From contig NZ_MWQK01000003.1 in assembly GCF_002210425.1 (NCBI RefSeq), forward strand, positions 310,001 through 374,000: a stretch of DNA of 64,000 bases, written 5' to 3'. The DNA comes from Fibrobacter sp. UWB2 (GTDB lineage Bacteria; Fibrobacterota; Fibrobacteria; Fibrobacterales; Fibrobacteraceae). Numbering within the stretch: the first letter of the stretch is position 1; each line of letters begins with the position of its first letter. The translations under genes were made by a program, and so were the position numbers. A model generated the notes under the pieces. That model had not been told where the DNA came from. It saw only the letters and a program-made list of their open reading frames with translations, and made no database searches. This document shows positions 55,376 to 64,000 of this stretch, piece by piece.

Positions 55376-58300
55376 CTAGTTCAGTTCAATTCCGTCGTTA
55401 CCTTTCAGCAAATCGAGCATCTGCTTGCGGATTTCGGCCACGTAGGCATCGATTTCGCTTTCGCTTTCGAGTCGCTTGGGGCGGAACACCTGCTGGCGAG
55501 ACACGCGCACATATTTTTTTTCGGTTTTCGGCGGTTCGCCACCTTCCGTCGTGGGGGCTGCAGCGGGTTTCAAAGCCTCTTCAATCCGCAAACGATAATC
55601 ATCCACACGAGACGTAATCTGGGGAATCAGGGAGTCAATCAAGGCGAGATTCTTGAGGGTTTCCACCTTTTGCTTGCGAGCATCCAGGAATATTTTCGCC
55701 TCGCTTACAAGGTGTGCCACCTTGCTATTGCCCTGGGCAGCGTCTTCAATCAGTTTCGCATTTTCGGCAATGGTGTTGAGCACGGCCATACGTTTTTCCT
55801 TGAGCATTTCGCTATGGGCCGTCTTTATGCGAGATATCAGTTCGTTCAGTTCGGGAATGCGCCCGTATGCATAGGGGCCGCTTGCCGGAATTTCAATAAT
55901 AGACTTGAGTTCTTCCATGGCGTGGCGGGCATCCGCATTTTCGGCGATGTAGTCCGCATCGTCTTTCAGGTCATCTGCAACCTTGACCGCGGAATCGAAC
56001 ACCGACACCTGACTATTGAAGAAGTTGACGACCTTCTCCATGTTTTCGCGGGAGTCCAGCAACTCTTCCTGTTTTTTCAGGAGACAATCTACCAGCGCGA
56101 TGTTGTCGGACTTTTGCGAAAGGATATCTTCCATCAAATCGCAAGCCTTGCTCACAACGCCCCGATCGGGGTAATTATGGCCGATGTAACGGTCTTTATA
56201 GCGGTCGTACAAATTTTTCTTGAGGTCGATATTGTCGATGATGAACTTCACGAGCCCATCTTCGTCGTTCGGGACCGACATGGCATGCATATAGTCGCGC
56301 AAGAACGCAACGGCATTCTTTATTTTCACGCCCGATACTGAAATGCGCTTGCTTACAACAGTCTTGCCTACTTCGCTCTTGCGGTGAAGCAGGTCCAGCT
56401 TTTGGGCAAGTTCGTCGGGCTGCACCGTGTTGCCCGCATATTTGATTGTCACCTTCTGCGCAGACACCAAAGTCGCAACAATCGCCGCGATGTCTATTTC
56501 GCGCCAACCGTAAGGCTTATCGCCATATTGACGCAAAATATCTGCCATGGAGACCGTCATCTTCTGGCGGTCCTTCATTTCGAGGAATTCCTCGACCTTC
56601 GCCACAGCCGCCGCGTTAGGGCAAGAACCTTCGAATGTCGGGTTTTCAAGAATAGAAAGCAAGTCCAAGTCGGAATCGTAATTGTGCTCAATCAGCCCAA
56701 GATGCCTATAGACATGGCCGACCAATACATCGAGCGCCTGGTTCAGTTTTTTCTTGGCATCTCCGGTGCATTCTATACGGTTGCCATCGACAAAGAAAAC
56801 GGCCTTTTCAATCGCTTCCGAAATATACTCCATCGCCTCCTGCTCAAGGCTTGCGGCAATGTCGCTCTGGCTGCGGATAATATCCTGCATGGATTTTGGC
56901 AGCTGGGTCACGTTGCGCTGCTTTATGTACTTGCGGATTTTAATCGCATTTTCAAGGCGGTTGTAGTAGTCGATATCGGCAAGCACTACCACTGCCCTGC
57001 CGCTAGACGAGCTCATCAAAATGTTGTCACGCTTCTCAAGCACATCTGTTGCAGCCGTCAGAATCTGCAACACCATGCCGCCGGACCCGTTCGAAATCGC
57101 CTGGTTATCGACAAAGCGGTCGAAATCGAAATCGTATTTGCCATTACCGTAGCGGAACTTGCGGATGTCGTATATCTGGTCGAAAATAATGGAACCGATT
57201 TTGCCTACGACATCAGAAGTATCCACGGGTGTCATCTTGATTTCTCGCTGGATATCCTGTTCCTCGTTCGTGAGGAAGTTGTAGGTCTCGCCCGTGCGAC
57301 CAATGTAGTTCTGCGAAAGCAGACGGTCAAGGCTCTTCTGCACCTCGTCACGCTTGGTAATTTTATCAAGCTGTATATTGTCCGCCATCAAGATGATGAT
57401 GTTATCGAGGTTCGCCTTCACGTCATCTACATAACGGATAAGGTATAGCAACTTAAGAACGTCAACATCTTGCGCCTCAATTCCATTGCCTTTTTCGGAT
57501 GCTTCCTGGCAACGTTCTATCACGCGACGGATATCGCTATTCAAGAAACTGCTAACCGTATCGTAGAACAGGTAGAACGGCGCAAGTGCAAATTCGTTTT
57601 CGTTCTGAATACGTTGAGCCGCCTCCTGGAACCCCGAAAGCATCGAACGTTCGCCACCCGCCAAGTGGGTGCCAGAATTTCCGTGCTTGCGAATTTCACC
57701 GAAGACCTTCTGCAAAAGCCTGAACTGGTATGGAACAAACGGGAAATTTCTTGCAAAATCTTCTGCCCCGGTGAATCCCTTGATATCAAGCACGCAATCC
57801 TTGAACGAGAACAGGTTTCGCAAAACAGAATCGTTCGTCTCGTAAATAGAGCGCAACGCTTCGGCTGCCTCGGGAGTCTTTTTCAGGATACGTTCCTGAA
57901 TGACTTCGTCTGCCGCACTGGACGACAGTGAAAGACGGGTCTTGAAACGCGCCTGGATTCGGGAGAATTCGTTTTCGCGAGCCTTGATGATTTCGTCAAT
58001 CGCCTCTTGCCCGGTGCATACCACCCAAACCTTGCCCTGACACTTGCTCCCGATTTCTTCGACAAGCGATTGCAAGTTCAAAAGCAAATCGGTATCCGCG
58101 CCCACATACTGGCCGACTTCATCGACCATAAAGAGCAGGCGGTAATCCTTGGGCTTTTGAGAAACATATTCCTGAATTTCTTTAACAAGTGCAGCGATGC
58201 TGAGCTCCGTTTCCGTCTTGTCGGTCACCCATTTTGACGCTTCGTCTTCGGACATGCCAAGAACCTGAGACATCGTTTGCACAACTGCCTTACGCTTGAA

Positions 58301-58906
58301 CGCAAGAGCCGACTTACGTGCAGAAACCCAATCCTTGCCTGCAATCTTTTCAAATGCGTCCCGGAACTGCTGCGTCTTGCCTTCGGATTCTATGTATTGT
58401 TCCAAGCGGGCAACTTTCAAGTCTTCGCCATAAAAGCCCAAGAAACTGTAGAACATCTTGGCAAAAACGCGCAAGACGGCAGTCCTGTCCTTGTTCGTAA
58501 AGCCTTCGACATCGATGTTGAAAAGAATCGCGTCGGTAGGGGCCTTTGATGCCCTGTCCATATCCATGAACGACGCCGGATCTTCCCACTTGCTACGGAA
58601 AACATCTACAGCCTTCTTGCCGCCAAACTCGACATTCGAAAGAATGAACGAAAGTATTTTCAAGAAATGAGATTTACCGGAACCGAAAAAGCCCGATATC
58701 CAGACGCCGATATTATCGGTCGGTTCGTTAAACGCATCGGCATAGGCCCCAAAGAACTTGGCAAAATGCTTGCGGAGTTCGCGGGTCACGACGTATTCTT
58801 CCAGTTCTTGGGCAAGAACTGCATCCGTCTTTTCGCCAACCTTGACAACACCACCAATGATTCGGTTGATATTGTCCCTGAACATGTCCCTGATAATCAT
58901 CGCCAT
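55376..58906 (-). CDS. brxC: BREX AAA+ ATPase BrxC
   Basis: A 1,176-residue AAA+ ATPase taken from the ATG at 58906 (MAMIIRDMF, 13 bases after the brxB stop); the frame is open for 18 more residues that overlap brxB. The N-terminal P-loop is GFFGSGKSHFLK (72-83). Walker B-like LLFMVDEVGQYVGAD lies near 265, and a large helical C-terminal region follows with coiled-coil stretches. BrxC (formerly PglY-like, DUF6079 class) is a core BREX component whose ATPase activity is needed for defence. The order brxA-brxB-brxC-pglX is standard for type 1. No interruption is visible. Confidence 0.95.
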   Translation of the reverse strand: MAMIIRDMFRDNINRIIGGVVKVGEKTDAVLAQELEEYVVTRELRKHFAKFFGAYADAFNEPTDNIGVWISGFFGSGKSHFLKILSFILSNVEFGGKKAVDVFRSKWEDPASFMDMDRASKAPTDAILFNIDVEGFTNKDRTAVLRVFAKMFYSFLGFYGEDLKVARLEQYIESEGKTQQFRDAFEKIAGKDWVSARKSALAFKRKAVVQTMSQVLGMSEDEASKWVTDKTETELSIAALVKEIQEYVSQKPKDYRLLFMVDEVGQYVGADTDLLLNLQSLVEEIGSKCQGKVWVVCTGQEAIDEIIKARENEFSRIQARFKTRLSLSSSAADEVIQERILKKTPEAAEALRSIYETNDSVLRNLFSFKDCVLDIKGFTGAEDFARNFPFVPYQFRLLQKVFGEIRKHGNSGTHLAGGERSMLSGFQEAAQRIQNENEFALAPFYLFYDTVSSFLNSDIRRVIERCQEASEKGNGIEAQDVDVLKLLYLIRYVDDVKANLDNIIILMADNIQLDKITKRDEVQKSLDRLLSQNYIGRTGETYNFLTNEEQDIQREIKMTPVDTSDVVGKIGSIIFDQIYDIRKFRYGNGKYDFDFDRFVDNQAISNGSGGMVLQILTAATDVLEKRDNILMSSSSGRAVVVLADIDYYNRLENAIKIRKYIKQRNVTQLPKSMQDIIRSQSDIAASLEQEAMEYISEAIEKAVFFVDGNRIECTGDAKKKLNQALDVLVGHVYRHLGLIEHNYDSDLDLLSILENPTFEGSCPNAAAVAKVEEFLEMKDRQKMTVSMADILRQYGDKPYGWREIDIAAIVATLVSAQKVTIKYAGNTVQPDELAQKLDLLHRKSEVGKTVVSKRISVSGVKIKNAVAFLRDYMHAMSVPNDEDGLVKFIIDNIDLKKNLYDRYKDRYIGHNYPDRGVVSKACDLMEDILSQKSDNIALVDCLLKKQEELLDSRENMEKVVNFFNSQVSVFDSAVKVADDLKDDADYIAENADARHAMEELKSIIEIPASGPYAYGRIPELNELISRIKTAHSEMLKEKRMAVLNTIAENAKLIEDAAQGNSKVAHLVSEAKIFLDARKQKVETLKNLALIDSLIPQITSRVDDYRLRIEEALKPAAAPTTEGGEPPKTEKKYVRVSRQQVFRPKRLESESEIDAYVAEIRKQMLDLLKGNDGIELN

Positions 58907-58919
58907 AAATTTTTCCCAA

Positions 58920-59477
58920 CTAAATGATATTGAACGCGCGGTAGTAGGAATTCGGTTCAAAACGGTTGAAAAGTTTCAAGTTGCGTCCGTCGAATTTTCC
59001 CGGATACATCACCACAACAGGAATGTCCGAAAATTTCGGCTGAATCGCTTCCAAAAGCGCATGCACCCGCATGAACGGATAAACTTCGCCTATACCCGTC
59101 AAGAGCAATACATCGCCTATCTTGTGATTATCGTATTGCATCTTTTGAACGAACATCTTGTTGTCAGCAGTACGTTGCAAGTTCTCGAGCATGTAATCGC
59201 GGCCATCTTCGGCTTCAATGCCTGCAATCTCATCCATAATTCCTTCGTCTTCACAAATAGAAAGGAATATGCGGTACAAGTTGCGTTCAATCAAGTTGCA
59301 TTTTACCGATGAGTCGGCAACCGTCTGAGCAACAAAGTGGCGAACTACCATTTCGTCTTCGGGTTCGTAACAGAAAATACTGATATTCACTTCGTTGCCA
59401 AGACCGCGCCCATGCAGGAAATCGTCATCTTGCAATTTAGTGCGTAGCCGGTCAAGCCTTTGCAAAATATCGTTCAT
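58920..59477 (-). CDS. brxB: BREX protein BrxB (DUF1788)
   Basis: The 185-residue BrxB is a small core protein with a P-loop-like fold without a Walker motif. The recognised family pattern is present: FCYEPEDEMVVRHFV near the N-terminus, a conserved VLLLTGIGEVYPFMRVHALL near residue 125, and a VVMYPGKFDG motif followed by RAFNII at the C-terminus. In other systems it binds PglZ. It starts 8 bases after brxA and ends 13 bases before brxC, in the usual order. Confidence 0.95.
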   Translation of the reverse strand: MNDILQRLDRLRTKLQDDDFLHGRGLGNEVNISIFCYEPEDEMVVRHFVAQTVADSSVKCNLIERNLYRIFLSICEDEGIMDEIAGIEAEDGRDYMLENLQRTADNKMFVQKMQYDNHKIGDVLLLTGIGEVYPFMRVHALLEAIQPKFSDIPVVVMYPGKFDGRNLKLFNRFEPNSYYRAFNII

Positions 59478-59485
59478 CTAATCAC

Positions 59486-60088
59486 CTACGAAAAACAGTT
59501 GAATGCAGGAAGAATATTCTTTTCGTCATTTGCACGAATTACATTTTCCAAATTCGGATACAAATAAACCGGTTCGAGTTTGCCTGCCCGTGGATTTTTC
59601 AAATAGCCATTTTCGACCAAGAGCCCAACCAGTACTCCTCGGATTTTTTTTGTCGAGGAATCGCTCCAAGACGCCACCGATTCATTCTGTTCTTTAAGAC
59701 GCATCAAATAATTCGCCGCAACTTTTGTATTCCACGAGAAATCCAAAGTCCTGAATTTTTCGCCAACAACAGTAACCATAAAATCCAGCACCAGCCGATG
59801 TTCCTTCATCAAAGCATACAGGCAAACCTGCTTAGCCTCTTCCACAGGGCCATGCGCCAATACTGAAACAAGATTAGAAGTTCCCAGACCGCCAGCACGG
59901 GCAACACAGGCCCGAGCCATACGCCGGACCGACTTTTCAGTCGGGTACTGGAACAAGTTCTTTTTTACGACAGAATCAACAACAGCAGTCTTTTCCATAC
60001 CCTTCTCCAAGAGACGGCACACCGTGCGCATCTCGTAGAAAAGAAAGGGTTCCCTGGTCAAGGAAGCTTTGTAAAGAACTGGGGCCAT
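59486..60088 (-). CDS. brxA: BREX protein BrxA (DUF1819)
   Basis: BrxA is a small DNA-binding helical protein, first in the BREX type 1 core. I use the ATG at 60088 (MAPVLYKASLTREPFLFYEM), giving 200 residues as in known BrxA; a longer frame starting at a TTG near 60181 overlaps the upstream gene and has no support. Family features include FLFYEMRTVCRLLEKG at the N-terminus, the conserved ALMKEHRLVLDFMV block and a C-terminal segment GKLEPVYLYPNLEN. An 82-base gap separates it from the DUF2971 gene upstream, so a BREX promoter may lie there. Confidence 0.9.
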   Translation of the reverse strand: MAPVLYKASLTREPFLFYEMRTVCRLLEKGMEKTAVVDSVVKKNLFQYPTEKSVRRMARACVARAGGLGTSNLVSVLAHGPVEEAKQVCLYALMKEHRLVLDFMVTVVGEKFRTLDFSWNTKVAANYLMRLKEQNESVASWSDSSTKKIRGVLVGLLVENGYLKNPRAGKLEPVYLYPNLENVIRANDEKNILPAFNCFS

Positions 60089-60170
60089 AGGGTATCGTTT
60101 AAATTTCAAAAGAACTGTTTCCAAATCTATAAATATTCCATAGAGAATATAAGTTTTATACAACTGAGCA

Positions 60171-61109
60171 TCAATAAACAATCGAAATCGAAGACTCTTT
60201 TACTTTTAAATCCTTTTTAATATCATTTTTTTCGCAAAATTTTTCCCATAACATTTTAACAGCCTTTTCCCTCAAGGCAAAATTTGACGATTTTGGAAGA
60301 CAAATATTTTTTATGCATCTAATAGCATGATCTTTGAAAATGGGGACTTTTACAAAAGGGATAAGTCCATTGGCAGTTTCTTTAAAATCAAGAAAATCTG
60401 CATCAGGATTAAGAAAAATCATTCGCCACTCTTTTTCTTCTTTCCAACATTTCTCTTTTATAAAAAGCGATAAAATCAAAATGCCTACAAGAAAGTATCT
60501 TTTCATAATTTTTTCTATTTCCCCTTTTTGTTTAGGAAATCTTTTATACATTTCTTCAATCATTTCGTAATACCGCACTAAATACATCAGCATCATTTTC
60601 TTTTGCTCGTCCTCATCATAAATCACTTTACCTATAAAAGGTAATCCAAAATTATTTTCATCTGTTTTTAAATTAGCTACATCATAACCAACAACAACCG
60701 AATTATATTCATTACCATATCCACGCCATAAACTTAACTTGTCTTTTTCTTCAGAAAAACACAGCACATAAACATCTATGTTAAACGAAATATCATTATT
60801 TAACTTGGATACATATTTCTCCAAAACACTAAAATAATCAGCATTAGATGTAAACCTCTCTATCTGTTTTATCCTTGAAAAAACGATATGCGCAATTTCA
60901 ATTCCCCTTTTTAGTTCTTTAGCATCATTCAGATACGCCCAATGCGTTGCCCACAGATTGTTACCTTCAACAACACCTTTAAATGCAGAGATCGAAGAAT
61001 ATCGGTAAAAAGTTCTTGGTCGCTTACACTTTATCAAAAAGATTCTTAACGCCCAACAAAAGCACTCGACACATTCTTTAGCAGCCACATTCTTATAATC
61101 GTCCATCAT
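60171..61109 (-). CDS. DUF2971-family protein upstream of BREX
   Basis: A 312-residue AT-rich gene. It contains the DUF2971 signature: FYRYSS near the N-terminus, ATHWAYLNDAKEL near 53, then CFSEEKDKLSLWRGYG (about 117-132), and KEWRMIF near 225. DUF2971 proteins occur often as cargo in defence islands, and their activity is unknown. A hydrophobic segment (YFLVGILILSLFI) lies near 208. The gene is on the same strand as brxA, 82 bases upstream, so it may be co-transcribed or carry the BREX promoter in its 3-prime part. Confidence 0.85.
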   Translation of the reverse strand: MMDDYKNVAAKECVECFCWALRIFLIKCKRPRTFYRYSSISAFKGVVEGNNLWATHWAYLNDAKELKRGIEIAHIVFSRIKQIERFTSNADYFSVLEKYVSKLNNDISFNIDVYVLCFSEEKDKLSLWRGYGNEYNSVVVGYDVANLKTDENNFGLPFIGKVIYDEDEQKKMMLMYLVRYYEMIEEMYKRFPKQKGEIEKIMKRYFLVGILILSLFIKEKCWKEEKEWRMIFLNPDADFLDFKETANGLIPFVKVPIFKDHAIRCIKNICLPKSSNFALREKAVKMLWEKFCEKNDIKKDLKVKESSISIVY

Positions 61110-61182
61110 TTCCTAGACACCATTTATTAGAATAACAAGTTATCGTTTTTTATTTCAATGAACGCAAATTTTGGTTCCCAAG

Positions 61183-61214
61183 CAAAAACGGGCATCATTC
61201 CACTCAGAATGCCC
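61183..61214 (-). terminator. Intrinsic terminator after the LysR gene
   Basis: On the minus strand a GGGCATTC...GAATGATGCCC hairpin with a two-base bulge is followed by GTTTTTGC. It begins 4 bases past the LysR stop. Confidence 0.7.
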
Positions 61215-61217
61215 CCC

Positions 61218-62123
61218 CTACCGACAATGTTTCTTTAGCGCTGCGATGTACGCTTCGGCATAGCGTGATTTGGTGACGCCTTTGCGCATCACGTAACCGA
61301 CGGTCATCTTGTCGTGGACATCAAGGCGCTTTGCAATGATGTTCTTGCCGTTGAGTTTGTGGCTAATGACACCAGAGCAAATCGTGTAGCCGTCAAGGCC
61401 GATGAGCAAGTTGAAAAGTGTAGCGCGATCGCGGACTTTGATGTTTCGCGGGCAATCGAAATCGATAGCGGTGAGCGGTTCTTCGGCAAAGTAGAACGAG
61501 TTGAAATCGCCCTGTTCGTAGGTCAAGTACGGAAACGGTTTGAGATCCGCAAGTGTGATTTTTTCTTTTTTCGCAAGCGGATTCTTCGATGACATGAACA
61601 CGTGAAGCGGTGTTGCAAAAAGCGGTTCAAACACAAGATTGTTCTTTTGAATGAGCTTGGTGATGACCTTTTCGTTTTTGTCACTGAGGTAAAGCACGCC
61701 CATTTCGCTTTTCATTTTGGCGACATCGTCAATGATTTCGTTAGTTTGCGTTTCGCGAAGCGTAAAATCGTAGCTCGGGCCGCCAAACTTGCGGATAACA
61801 TCGACAAACGCATTCACGGCAAAAGAATAGTGCTGGCAACTGACGGAGAAAATCATATTGCCGCCCTTGCTGCCTTTATAGCGGTCTTCCAAGAGCGTCG
61901 CCTGTTCCAAAACCTGCCTTGCATACGAGAGGAATTCATCGCCTTCGTTTGTGATGGTCACGCCTTTGTTGGAGCGGTTGAAAATCGTGACACCCATTTC
62001 TTCTTCAAGTTCGTGGATAGCAGCGGTAAGGCTTGGCTGCGAAATAAACACTCGCTTAGACGCTTCGGTGATGTTTCGCGTGTCCGCAATAGCAATGGCG
62101 TATTTAAGTTGTTGTAGAGTCAT
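61218..62123 (-). CDS. LysR-family regulator divergent from metE
   Basis: A 301-residue LysR-type regulator with the N-terminal winged helix (TLQQLKYAIAIADTRNITEA, then SQPSLTAAIHELEEEMGV) and a periplasmic-binding-like ligand domain (about 90-295). It is transcribed away from metE across 142 bases that contain a 23-base palindrome. This divergent layout is that of MetR and metE in enterobacteria, but the protein need not be a MetR orthologue; the effector may be a methionine- or cysteine-related metabolite. It probably controls metE and its own gene. Confidence 0.9.
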   Translation of the reverse strand: MTLQQLKYAIAIADTRNITEASKRVFISQPSLTAAIHELEEEMGVTIFNRSNKGVTITNEGDEFLSYARQVLEQATLLEDRYKGSKGGNMIFSVSCQHYSFAVNAFVDVIRKFGGPSYDFTLRETQTNEIIDDVAKMKSEMGVLYLSDKNEKVITKLIQKNNLVFEPLFATPLHVFMSSKNPLAKKEKITLADLKPFPYLTYEQGDFNSFYFAEEPLTAIDFDCPRNIKVRDRATLFNLLIGLDGYTICSGVISHKLNGKNIIAKRLDVHDKMTVGYVMRKGVTKSRYAEAYIAALKKHCR

Positions 62124-62150
62124 AAGTTTTCCTTATCGCTAGTTATAAAT

Positions 62151-62173
62151 CACCATAGGAAAAATCTATGGTG
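62151..62173. promoter_or_regulatory. LysR operator candidate (T-N11-A palindrome)
   Basis: CACCATAG and CTATGGTG flank GAAAAAT, a perfect 8-bp inverted repeat containing TAGGAAAAATCTA, which fits the LysR T-N11-A rule exactly. It lies 27 bases before the LysR gene start and 92 bases before metE. Confidence 0.75.
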
Positions 62174-62265
62174 AACGCATAAAAAATAGTATTTTACCAA
62201 TGATAAAAAGTGAGGTATATTTGGAGCGTTCAAAAAAAACAAAGTAAAAAGGTAGGTAAAACACT

Positions 62266-64000
62266 ATGAGCATTAAAACATCTGTAATTGGTTTCCCGCG
62301 TATCGGTAAGAATCGTGAACTCAAGTTCGCTAGCGAAAAGTTCTTCAAGGGCGATATCTCCGAAGCTGAACTCCAGAAGGTCGCCGCAGAAATCCGCCAG
62401 TACGGTTGGCAGAAGCAGAAGGCCGCAGGCATCGACTTCATTCCGTCCAACGACTTCTCGTTCTACGATAACGTTCTCGACACTGCATTTTTGCTGAACG
62501 TCATTCCGGAACGCTACAGCAGCCTCGAATTGAGCACGCTCGAAAAGTATTTCGCCGCCGCCCACGGCTATCAGGGCGCAAAGGGCGATGTGAAGGCCCT
62601 CCCGATGAAGAAGTGGTTCAATACGAACTATCATTACATTGTTCCGGAAATCGATGACGCTACCGATCTCAAGCTCGTCGGCAAGAAGCCGGTTGAAGAA
62701 TTCAACGAAGCCAAATCGGCCGGAATTGAATCCATTCCGACGCTTATCGGCGCATACACATTCCTCCGCCTCGCCCGCTACAACGGCAACAAGAAGGCCA
62801 AGGACTTCGCCGCAGCAGCTGTCAACGCTTACGCAGAACTCGCTGAAAAGCTCGCCGCCGCAGGCGCCAAGTGGATTTCTTTCGCAGAACCGGCTCTCGT
62901 CTTCGACGTGACTGCAGAAGAACGCGAACTCTTCAAGACGATTTACGCAGAACTCTTGAGAAAGATTGGCGAAAAGAAGAACCTCAAGATTGCATTGCAG
63001 ACTTACTTCGGCGACATCCGCGATGTTTATCAGGATGTGGCCGCACTCGGCTTTGACGCTATCGGTTTGGATTTCGTCGAAGGGCTTAAGTCTCTTGAAC
63101 TTTTGAAGACGGGTTTCCCAAAGAACACGCTCCTCTTAGCAGGCGTTGTAAACGGCAAGAACATCTGGCGCGCCGATTACGCACAGAAGAATGCAATTCT
63201 CGACGAAATCAAGAAGTATGTCGCTGCAGAAAACGTTGTTGTTGGCACTTCTTGCTCTCTCCTGCATGTGCCCTACACGGTTGCTGCAGAACAGAAGCTT
63301 TCAGCCGACATTCTCAAGCACTTCGCATTCGCCGAAGAAAAGCTCGTGGAACTTGCAGAACTCGCAAGCGCTGACGCAGATGCACTCGCCAAGAACAAGG
63401 CTTTGTTCGCAACCGCTCGCGTTCAAGCAAACGCAAAGGTTCAGGCAGAACTCGCAGCACTCACCGCTGCTGATTTCGAACGCAAGCCGAGCCGCCTCGA
63501 TCGTCGCGAAGTGCAGAAGGCAGAATTCAAGTTGCCGGCATTCCCGACAACGACAATCGGTTCCTTCCCGCAGACTGCCGAAGTTCGCGCCAACCGTGCC
63601 GCATTCCGCAAGGGCGAAATTTCCAAGGAACAGTATGTGGAATTCAACCAGAAGAAGATTGCCGAATGCATCAAGTTGCAGGAAGAAATTGGCCTCGACG
63701 TGATTGTCCACGGTGAATTTGAACGTAATGACATGGTGGAATATTTCGGTTCCAAGATTGACGGCTTTGTGTTCACGCAGAACGCCTGGGTGCAGAGCTA
63801 CGGTACCCGTTGCGTGAAGCCGCCTGTCGTTTGGGGTGACGTGAGCCGCAGCGCTCCGATTACGGTTGAATGGTCCGTTTTCGCACAAAGTTGCACCAAG
63901 AAGCCGGTGAAGGGCATGCTTACAGGCCCCGTCACAATTCTCAACTGGTCCTTCCCGCGCGAAGACATTTCGCTCAAGACGCAGGCTCAAGAAATCGGCC
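62266..64000 (+). CDS. metE: Cobalamin-independent methionine synthase MetE (cut by window edge)
   Basis: The frame starts at the ATG at 62266 (MSIKTSVIGFPRIGKNRELK) and runs to the window end, about 578 residues of the usual 750. MetE transfers the methyl group of methyltetrahydrofolate-triglutamate to homocysteine. The N-terminal barrel is present (GFPRIGKNRELKFA, then WISFAEPAL, VVGTSCSLLHVPYT), and the C-terminal barrel begins at FPTTTIGSFPQT (about residue 426). The zinc-binding residues at the end of the C-terminal barrel lie outside the window. A GGTAGG site precedes the start weakly. Control by the divergent LysR regulator through the palindrome at 62151 is likely. Confidence 0.95.
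   Translation, partial: MSIKTSVIGFPRIGKNRELKFASEKFFKGDISEAELQKVAAEIRQYGWQKQKAAGIDFIPSNDFSFYDNVLDTAFLLNVIPERYSSLELSTLEKYFAAAHGYQGAKGDVKALPMKKWFNTNYHYIVPEIDDATDLKLVGKKPVEEFNEAKSAGIESIPTLIGAYTFLRLARYNGNKKAKDFAAAAVNAYAELAEKLAAAGAKWISFAEPALVFDVTAEERELFKTIYAELLRKIGEKKNLKIALQTYFGDIRDVYQDVAALGFDAIGLDFVEGLKSLELLKTGFPKNTLLLAGVVNGKNIWRADYAQKNAILDEIKKYVAAENVVVGTSCSLLHVPYTVAAEQKLSADILKHFAFAEEKLVELAELASADADALAKNKALFATARVQANAKVQAELAALTAADFERKPSRLDRREVQKAEFKLPAFPTTTIGSFPQTAEVRANRAAFRKGEISKEQYVEFNQKKIAECIKLQEEIGLDVIVHGEFERNDMVEYFGSKIDGFVFTQNAWVQSYGTRCVKPPVVWGDVSRSAPITVEWSVFAQSCTKKPVKGMLTGPVTILNWSFPREDISLKTQAQEIG

Noticed and set aside
43600-61217. Integrative element with attachment sites around the defence island
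   Set aside because: I looked for direct repeats at both ends and for an integrase or tRNA gene and found none; composition change alone is not enough.

Overview
The window most likely comes from a Fibrobacter-type bacterium (Fibrobacter succinogenes or a close relative, Fibrobacterota). Two families that are hallmarks of that group are present: a tandem pair of about 1,300-residue fibro-slime domain proteins, and a lipoprotein with the Fibrobacter major paralogous (FISUMP, TIGR02145-like) domain. There are also many short lipoproteins and beta-barrel proteins with Gram-negative export signals, and secreted SGNH esterases. This assignment is by recognition of families, not by database search. 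I saw no rRNA, tRNA, CRISPR array or transposase gene.

Layout. (1) 1-6115, minus strand: a type I restriction-modification-like operon. It runs from an HSDR_N-type nuclease-domain protein through HsdM, HsdS and an unrecognised 311-residue protein to a RecQ-like helicase cut by the window edge. No full HsdR is visible. (2) 6.3-28.7 kb, mostly cell-envelope and housekeeping genes: a VWA protein, three SGNH hydrolases (two in tandem), an ImmA/IrrE-like protein with a substituted active site, murJ, an ABC-class ATPase, PEGA, LpoB-like and COG3014 proteins, two outer-membrane proteins, an OmpR-type two-component system, phosphofructokinase and phosphate acetyltransferase. (3) 29.0-36.9 kb: two fibro-slime proteins on the plus strand, probably surface proteins tied to cellulose adhesion. 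(4) 37.1-43.6 kb: RNase G with a long structured leader, an M23 peptidase, dnaN preceded by a 49-residue membrane protein, ttcA and the FISUMP lipoprotein. (5) 43.7-61.1 kb: a defence island on the minus strand. It holds a complete BREX type 1 operon (brxA-brxB-brxC-pglX-AlbA_2/COG2865 gene-pglZ-brxL), a DUF2971 gene upstream and two AT-rich unrecognised genes downstream. (6) 61.2-64.0 kb: a LysR regulator divergent from metE, with a T-N11-A palindrome between them; metE runs off the window.

How it works together. Two DNA-modification-based defence modules lie about 38 kb apart. In BREX, PglX would methylate host DNA, PglZ, BrxB and BrxC form core machinery, and BrxL is the AAA+ effector. The COG2865 gene between pglX and pglZ is followed by a 185-bp spacer of paired repeats and is the clearest departure from the standard layout. 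The two genes after brxL, with a possible promoter of their own, and the split-looking type I locus are the best candidates for something undescribed.

Intergenic DNA carries a family of palindromes (GGAG-T-CCCG...CGGG-ATGACA type, nine or more copies, usually just past stop codons) and a second family of short TAAC/CTAAG-rich direct repeats. Several U-tract hairpins mark transcript ends.
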